In this document: piece by piece, positions 5,872 to 9,921 of the stretch
Position numbering within the stretch: the stretch's first letter is position 1
How the letters are laid out: the number at the start of each line of letters is the position of its first letter
NCBI GenBank assembly: GCA_018648945.1
Contig: JABGQJ010000251.1
Location: 1-9,921 of the forward strand
Direction: 5' to 3'
Origin: Victivallales bacterium
GTDB lineage: Bacteria > Verrucomicrobiota > Lentisphaeria > Oligosphaerales > Lenti-02
DNA length: 9,921 bases
The notes under the pieces: model-generated
Told to the model about the DNA's origin: nothing
The model's input: the letters and a program-made list of their open reading frames with translations, nothing else
The model's database searches: none
Made by a program: the position numbers and the translations under genes

Positions 5872-7251
5872 GTGACTCGGGGGAAGGATCCGAAATGCCT
5901 GCTCACCAGACCTGGATGCCCACGCATGAGTTTGACTGACTGCTCACCGCCTGTCCCGGCAAACCAATTCCACTCGGGCACGACTTGTCCGGCCTGCCAG
6001 GAGTCGATCGAGACTGGGCAGTCGGTCGTTTCCTGCCGGAAGTGCGCTGCGGTTCAGCACGAAACCTGCTGGCATCACGCGTCCGGTTGCTCCTCCTATG
6101 CGTGCAGCGTCACGGACCATCGCGATCCGGCAACGATGGCGCCAGAGCTGGTGATCACCGCGGGCGAGGCCGCCAACGCCACGCCGCCGCCAGCCAGCCG
6201 GAAGCCCTGGACGCCCCATCCCATCGAGCACCACCTGCCCCCGAAACCAGCGCGGCGAAGCCGGATGGGAGTTCTCTCCTGTGGCCTTGTCGCCCTGTCC
6301 TGCGTCTCCCTGATCATGGGCGTGTCGATGCATCGGGTGGCCCCGCTGCTGGGGGGGATCGCGTCGGGGATGGCCGGGCTCGTCCTCGGCGTTCTGTCTC
6401 TCGTCGCCATCGCCAACGGCACGAAGGTCCATGGTCGCGGCTTGGCTGCCGGCAGCATTCTGGTGTCGTCCTGCCTGCTTCTGATGACCATTCTGAGCGT
6501 GGGGCGGGTGGGGGTGCAAAACCGAGGCCAGCACAAGGTCAGGCTCACTGCCAACCGCAGCATGCCGTCCGAAGAGGCACTACAACAGATGCCGGAGCCC
6601 AGGGCCCGCGCCATGCGCGCCAATGTGGTCATCACCAGCGTGGGTGGCCTTTTCTCGGAGTCCGGGGTCGGTTCCGGCGTCATCATGCAGCGCCCCGGCA
6701 CGGCCGTCCACATCCTGACCAACAAGCATGTCGTGGAGATGGGGGGGGATGGTGGCCGCCTGCGCGTCCTCTTCCACAACGGCGAGGAGAGCGATGCGGA
6801 GGTCCAGTGGCAGGCGACGGGTACCGTCGATCTGGCGATCATCAGGTGCGAGGCGCTGACCCTCTCGGCCGACCTCGCTGTCCGGCCTGCCACCTTGCCC
6901 CCCAAGCAGGGGGAACACGTCTTTGCCGTCGGCAACCCGATGGCGCTCTATTGGAGCTATACCGAAGGCGTCATTTCCGCCGTTCGCCAGGAGATGCTTG
7001 ACAACCGGGAAGTCACCGTCTATCAGACCCAGACACCCATCAACCAGGGGAACAGTGGCGGCGGACTCTACAACATGCGCGGGGAACTGGTTGGCATCAA
7101 CACGTGGACGCAGGACAAGGCCCATGCCGAGGGGCTCAGCTTCGCCATCTCTGCACAGTCAGTGGTAGACCTCCTGCAGGCCGACAACCAAAGCGGCCTG
7201 ATCGCCGCGGAACAAGCCGCTCCTGAAACGGACACGGAAGGGACTGAATGA
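5872..7251 (+). CDS. RING-like / three-TM / trypsin-like serine protease fusion
   Basis: A protein of up to 459 residues combining three modules (numbering from GTG 5872). The RING-like treble clef is at 39-78: C39, C42, C55, C58, H63, C66, C73, C78, with QHETCWHHASGC. Three hydrophobic segments at about 132-152, 157-181 and 189-209 resemble DUF4190-type membrane regions. A trypsin/HtrA-like domain (about 248-438) has a full triad: H286 in LTNKHVV, D320 in TVDLAII and S395 in GNSGGG. No PDZ domain follows, unlike DegP or DegS. An odd number of helices would place the protease outside the cytoplasm if the RING is inside, so it could link Ubl conjugation to periplasmic cleavage (inference). The start is uncertain: GTG 5872 abuts the previous stop, while ATG 5926 is in frame, removes 18 unconserved-looking residues and is equally possible. 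The stop overlaps the E2 start (ATGA). A G8 run lies inside the protease coding region. Confidence 0.92.
   Translation: MTRGKDPKCLLTRPGCPRMSLTDCSPPVPANQFHSGTTCPACQESIETGQSVVSCRKCAAVQHETCWHHASGCSSYACSVTDHRDPATMAPELVITAGEAANATPPPASRKPWTPHPIEHHLPPKPARRSRMGVLSCGLVALSCVSLIMGVSMHRVAPLLGGIASGMAGLVLGVLSLVAIANGTKVHGRGLAAGSILVSSCLLLMTILSVGRVGVQNRGQHKVRLTANRSMPSEEALQQMPEPRARAMRANVVITSVGGLFSESGVGSGVIMQRPGTAVHILTNKHVVEMGGDGGRLRVLFHNGEESDAEVQWQATGTVDLAIIRCEALTLSADLAVRPATLPPKQGEHVFAVGNPMALYWSYTEGVISAVRQEMLDNREVTVYQTQTPINQGNSGGGLYNMRGELVGINTWTQDKAHAEGLSFAISAQSVVDLLQADNQSGLIAAEQAAPETDTEGTE
5895..5939 (+). CDS. Possible 14-codon leader ORF inside the 5' end of the protease gene
   Basis: GGGGGAAGG (5879-5887) is followed after 7 bases by ATG 5895, which opens a frame different from the protease and stops at TGA 5937-5939, just after the in-frame ATG 5926 of the protease. 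This is the best ribosome site in the junction. It could be a translated leader that sets initiation at 5926, or chance. No function is recognised for the peptide. Confidence 0.2.
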   Translation: MPAHQTWMPTHEFD

Positions 7252-8180
7252 TGAGCGTACGACTGCGTCGGCTCAATGCCGACTACGAGCGCATCCGGGC
7301 CGCCTTCACGGGAGACGGTAGAATCCGCCTCCTCGACACCATCGGGGACCCGCCCGAGAAATACCAGTTCGAATTCTTCGTGCCGAGCCTCCAGATGGAC
7401 GCCGCGACCAAGACCGTCCGTCAGCACAACCATTTCGTTGCCGAGGTCAGTCTGACTCATGCCTACCCCAGAATGAGCCCGCAGTGCCGCATGCTGACTC
7501 CGGTCTTCCATCCCAACATCGCCCCTCACGCCATCTGCATCGGGGATCACTGGGCGGCCGGGGAGTCCCTGCCTAACCTCATCGTTCGCATTGCCGAGAT
7601 GCTTGTTTTCCAGTCATACAACATCAGAAGCCCGCTGAATGGCGAAGCCGCGAAGTGGGTTGAGATGAACCAGCGGGCCGTCCCTCTCGACGAGTACGAC
7701 TTCACCAGTCTGGTGGATAGCAGCGGGATTCTCGGGCGGCACGCGGATGGTACTCTCAAGGCGGCAGGCACCAGTTGCGCGAACTGCGGCGCCACCGGCG
7801 GCGCGGACCTCGTGGCCTGCGTGAACGGGCACGTCGTCTGCCAAGACTGCTCGATGCCGTGTCCCTCCTGCGGCGAACTCGTCTGCCTACAGTGTTCGCT
7901 CTATGCCTGCGGGGAATGTGGCAAGAGTGTCTGCGGGAAGTGCGTCCGCAAATGCCCTGGCTGCGGCAAGTCCGTCTGTCGTACCGATGCCGGAACCTGC
8001 AGCGTCTGCTCGCTCGATTTCTGCCAGGATTGCCTGATCACGTGTGATGCGTGCGGGAACGCGACCTGTGTTGGCCACGCGGTCCGGGCGGAAGTGGATG
8101 GGGTTTTGGGATACGCTTGCCGGACGTGTGTCGATCAAGCCGGGGAAACCAGCGACGAGACCGAGTCGGCAGCGGGGTGA
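7248..8180 (+). CDS. E2-like Ubl-conjugating enzyme fused to a C-terminal zinc (RING/B-box-like) array
   Basis: The 310-residue protein has an N-terminal UBC/E2 fold (about 1-150). Visible landmarks: YP at 73-74, HPN at 88-90, the catalytic cysteine C97 in ICIGDHW seven residues later, W102, and SPLNGEAAKW (128-137), the helix motif seen in eukaryotic E2s. It should accept Ubl from the E1 on C97 and pass it to a target or E3. Presence of the full HPN tripeptide is eukaryote-like; many bacterial E2s lack it. Residues 177-294 hold more than twenty cysteines, mostly in CxxC pairs (CANC, CPSC, CGEC, CPGC, CSVC, CDAC, CRTC), plus several histidines: several consecutive zinc knuckles, probably a RING/B-box-like array. 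The fusion would make an E2 with its own E3 or substrate-binding module (inference). The ATG overlaps the protease stop (ATGA); the TGA overlaps the next start (GTGA), indicating translational coupling. Confidence 0.94.
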   Translation: MMSVRLRRLNADYERIRAAFTGDGRIRLLDTIGDPPEKYQFEFFVPSLQMDAATKTVRQHNHFVAEVSLTHAYPRMSPQCRMLTPVFHPNIAPHAICIGDHWAAGESLPNLIVRIAEMLVFQSYNIRSPLNGEAAKWVEMNQRAVPLDEYDFTSLVDSSGILGRHADGTLKAAGTSCANCGATGGADLVACVNGHVVCQDCSMPCPSCGELVCLQCSLYACGECGKSVCGKCVRKCPGCGKSVCRTDAGTCSVCSLDFCQDCLITCDACGNATCVGHAVRAEVDGVLGYACRTCVDQAGETSDETESAAG

Positions 8181-8689
8181 AGGAAACGCTCCATGGTACG
8201 CCCGCTAGGCCCGCGTGGAGGAGCACCCGCGCGGTGCGCAGAGTCATTGCCTGGTTCTATGTCTCGGAGGCCGACCTCCGCGACCCCTCAACCCATTGGG
8301 CCTACCTGTGCATCTGCCTTTCCCTGGTCGTTTTGCCCGCCTTCATGTCCTGTCCCGACCAGGCACACGTCTCATTCCTGGGCCTGAGCATGCCTGGCTT
8401 CTGCTTGAGTCGCGAGTGGTTCGGCACCCTCTGTCCAGGGTGTGGGCTTACTCGTTCCTTCGTTGCCTTGACCCACGGCCGTTTCAGGGAATCTCTGGGC
8501 TTTCACCGCCTGGGCTTCGTGTTCTATCTCTTCCTTCTCTGGCAGGCCGGCTACCGGCTGTACTGCATTCGCGCCCGCTGTGTCCACATCCCCGCCCGCC
8601 TCTGTCGGGTGCAATCCGTTCTTGGCTTTGGCGTGGTTGTTGGTCTGCTGCTGAACTGGGGCATCGGCTTGATGACCGGCAGCAACTGA
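8177..8689 (+). CDS. DUF2752 membrane protein
   Basis: A 170-residue membrane protein. GTG 8177 is chosen because it overlaps the E2 stop (GTGA); the ATG at 8193 is in another frame. The signature CPGCGLTRS (86-94) is the CPxCGxTR motif of DUF2752, and the region around it (70-110) fits this small family of bacterial membrane proteins of unknown function. Transmembrane segments lie at about 41-58, 110-129 and 146-166. The cytosolic N-terminus is basic (residues 11-23). DUF2752 proteins are widespread and not specific to ubiquitin-like systems, but overlap with the E2 gene argues that it belongs to this operon. The CxxC could bind metal or be redox-active; nothing here decides. It is the last gene before a 269-base gap. 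Confidence 0.85.
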   Translation: MKETLHGTPARPAWRSTRAVRRVIAWFYVSEADLRDPSTHWAYLCICLSLVVLPAFMSCPDQAHVSFLGLSMPGFCLSREWFGTLCPGCGLTRSFVALTHGRFRESLGFHRLGFVFYLFLLWQAGYRLYCIRARCVHIPARLCRVQSVLGFGVVVGLLLNWGIGLMTGSN

Positions 8690-8958
8690 CAGACCAGAGG
8701 CGGCGGCGACTGGGTGCTCGGAGTTGGGCGTTCGCTTGGTCACGGCCAATGGCCGCTCCGAGTTCTCCCCCGCCACGGACCGAACGAGCGTGTCTCTCGT
8801 CCCGTTCAGCGGAGGTCGTGGTGAATCCCTCCGGCTTGGCACCCGTGCGCACGGGGTGTACCTTGGCGTGGACCGCCGGGGTGACAGTCCCCGGAGGGAC
8901 ATCGAGAACCTGTGGAATCACTCCTGGCCTCACGACTGAATAAGGAGGACATTGGCTG
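8690..8958 (+). other. Intergenic region with two hairpins, end of operon
   Basis: No convincing gene is present; the open frames here have no recognisable protein features. Two structures stand out: a near-perfect palindrome CACCCGTGC/GCACGGGGTG (8840-8858, one bulged base) and a 6-base stem CCGGGG/CCCCGG with a 7-base loop (8876-8894). Neither is followed by a T-tract, so they are not classical terminators. The esterase ribosome site is at the right end. A promoter for the esterase probably lies here but no convincing -35/-10 pair can be picked out. Confidence 0.5.
8942..8949 (+). promoter_or_regulatory. Shine-Dalgarno for the esterase gene
   Basis: AAGGAGGA ends 9 bases before ATG 8959, a near-ideal ribosome binding site. 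It supports this start over the in-frame ATGs 6 and 21 bases further on. Confidence 0.8.
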
Positions 8959-9846
8959 ATGAGAATGGCTACAGGGAGTATGAGTGGGTTGACGTCACGT
9001 GCGTTGTCCGTGATCCTGCTGGTCGTTGGCTGCGCCCGGGGCGCGGAAGGGATCCGCAGGGACATCCCCTACGACGACAGTCACGCGTCGCAGAAGCTGG
9101 ACCTGTACCTGGCGAAGTCCGCGGAACCGGCGCCGGCCATAGTGTTCATTCACGGCGGCGGGTGGCGCGCAGGATCGAAGAAGCACGTGCCCGGCTTCCT
9201 GCGCAAGGCGCATGCCGAGGGTTGGCTCACCGTGGTGTCGGTGGAGTACCGCTTCACCAATGTGGCCGTGCATCCCGCCCAGGTTGACGACTGTGCCAGA
9301 GCCATCCAGTTCGTGCGGCAGAATGCGAAGGAATGGAACATCGATCCCAAGCGCATCGGGGTGACGGGCGGATCGGCGGGTGGGCACCTGGCCGCGTACA
9401 TGGCGCTGCAGGACGACGAGGCGGAAGCCGCCTCCAAGGACCCGGTGGAACGGCAGAGCTCGCGGGTGCTGTTCGCCATCCCCTTCGCAGGGCCCACGGA
9501 CTGGCGCCTGCTGAGCCGGATTGCGCACGGGCATCCCGCCTACCGGCAACTGATCGGCTACAAACCCGGAACCCCGGCCAGCGAGATGGCGGCCGACCGC
9601 ATCAAGGATGTTTCGCCTGTGAGCTTCGTCAGCCCCGACGATCCACCGGTGCTCATCGTGCATGGCGATGCCGACCGGGTGGTGCCCATCGAGCACGCGC
9701 GGGTCCTTGAAGCCGCCCTGAAGAAGGCCGGTGTCCCGGTGGAGTTGCACGTGATCAAGGGCGGCACCCACGGCGTGTCCGGGGGGGGCGGCGAAGCTGC
9801 GGTCCGGGCGGACGCGTACATGCGCAAGCGGCTGGGCGCGCCCTGA
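8959..9846 (+). CDS. Alpha/beta-hydrolase, carboxylesterase (BD-FAE/HSL-like), probable lipoprotein
   Basis: The 295-residue protein is a complete alpha/beta-hydrolase of the esterase/lipase type common in polysaccharide-degrading bacteria, where it removes acyl groups from sugars or small esters. HGGGW (65-69) gives the oxyanion hole, GGSAGG (137-142) the nucleophile elbow with S139, HGDADRVVP (235-243) the acid (D239 most likely) and GTHG (269-272) the base H271. The N-terminus has an arginine (R14), a short hydrophobic stretch (15-24) and LVVGC (21-25), a good lipobox with C25 as the lipidated residue; plain secretion is the alternative. It is separated from the Ubl operon by 269 bases and has its own ribosome site, so it is likely an independent housekeeping or catabolic gene. 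A G8 tract lies beside the catalytic histidine codon. Substrate is not predictable from the sequence. Confidence 0.9.
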   Translation: MRMATGSMSGLTSRALSVILLVVGCARGAEGIRRDIPYDDSHASQKLDLYLAKSAEPAPAIVFIHGGGWRAGSKKHVPGFLRKAHAEGWLTVVSVEYRFTNVAVHPAQVDDCARAIQFVRQNAKEWNIDPKRIGVTGGSAGGHLAAYMALQDDEAEAASKDPVERQSSRVLFAIPFAGPTDWRLLSRIAHGHPAYRQLIGYKPGTPASEMAADRIKDVSPVSFVSPDDPPVLIVHGDADRVVPIEHARVLEAALKKAGVPVELHVIKGGTHGVSGGGGEAAVRADAYMRKRLGAP

Positions 9847-9887
9847 TTGCCCGATCCCCGGTGATCCCGCCCTATGCGGACAGAGAC

Positions 9888-9921
9888 GTGACGATGCCCT
9901 ACTATGGGATTCCTCCGGATG
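9888..9921 (+). CDS. Possible start of a further gene, cut by the window edge
   Basis: GTG 9888 and ATG 9894 share a frame that stays open to the window end. No clear ribosome site precedes them and only about ten residues are visible, so this is no more than a candidate start. No family is recognisable. Confidence 0.15.
   Translation, partial: MTMPYYGIPPD

Noticed and set aside
8724..8939. A 71-codon frame in the gap before the esterase
   Set aside because: No ribosome site, no recognisable family, and it overlaps strong hairpins; coding is not supported.
8690..8958. Rho-independent terminator at the operon end
   Set aside because: The hairpins are not followed by a T-run, so an intrinsic terminator is not supported.
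1..9921. CRISPR array, tRNA or rRNA genes
   Set aside because: No regularly spaced direct repeats, cloverleaf-like segments or rRNA-like stretches were recognised when reading through the window.

Overview
The window is GC-rich DNA with long opposite-strand shadow ORFs and tightly packed genes, all on the + strand. Gene content (a ubiquitin-like conjugation operon, zinc-ribbon and RING-like membrane proteins, an FHA membrane protein, an esterase with a lipoprotein-like signal) suggests an uncultured or little-studied bacterium. Planctomycetes, another PVC lineage or a neighbouring candidate phylum are plausible, but this is a weak guess: no rRNA or taxonomic marker gene is present.

Layout. 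Positions 1-404 hold the 3' part of a DDE transposase, probably ISNCY-like, followed by about 190 bases of hairpin-rich non-coding DNA that looks like the right end of the insertion sequence. At about 601 the sequence changes abruptly into the C-terminal half of a ubiquitin-like (Ubl, YukD/EsaB-type beta-grasp) protein. Its TGA overlaps the GTG start of the next gene. From there to 8689 runs one compact operon of nine genes including the Ubl remnant: Ubl remnant, E1 adenylyltransferase (744-2018), JAMM/JAB isopeptidase with a membrane anchor (2022-3392), polytopic membrane protein with an FHA domain (3396-4466), two zinc-ribbon/RING-like membrane proteins (4477-5235 and 5269-5871), a RING-like/membrane/trypsin-like protease fusion (5872 or 5926 to 7251), an E2 fused to a long cysteine-rich zinc array (7248-8180), and a DUF2752 membrane protein (8177-8689). 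Most junctions are 0-10 bases or 4-base ATGA/GTGA overlaps. A 269-base gap with hairpins separates the operon from a lipoprotein-like alpha/beta-hydrolase (8959-9846), and the window ends with a possible gene start.

How the genes may work together. Sequence motifs show every step of a eukaryote-like cycle: Ubl, E1 with nucleotide-binding and Zn motifs, E2 with HPN and a catalytic Cys, several RING-like E3 candidates, and a JAMM Ubl-protease. What stands out is the membrane setting: the isopeptidase, the FHA protein, all three RING-like proteins and the protease carry transmembrane segments. My inference is a membrane-associated Ubl signalling or quality-control system, possibly with a phosphopeptide-sensing module and a proteolytic output across the membrane. 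The insertion sequence has removed the N-terminal half of the Ubl here, so this copy may be inactivated, may use another Ubl, or may use the remnant; that is the main open question. Related E1/E2/JAB operons (for example Bil and Bub antiphage systems, and RING-containing systems described by comparative genomics) are known; this particular gene combination is the part worth checking for novelty.
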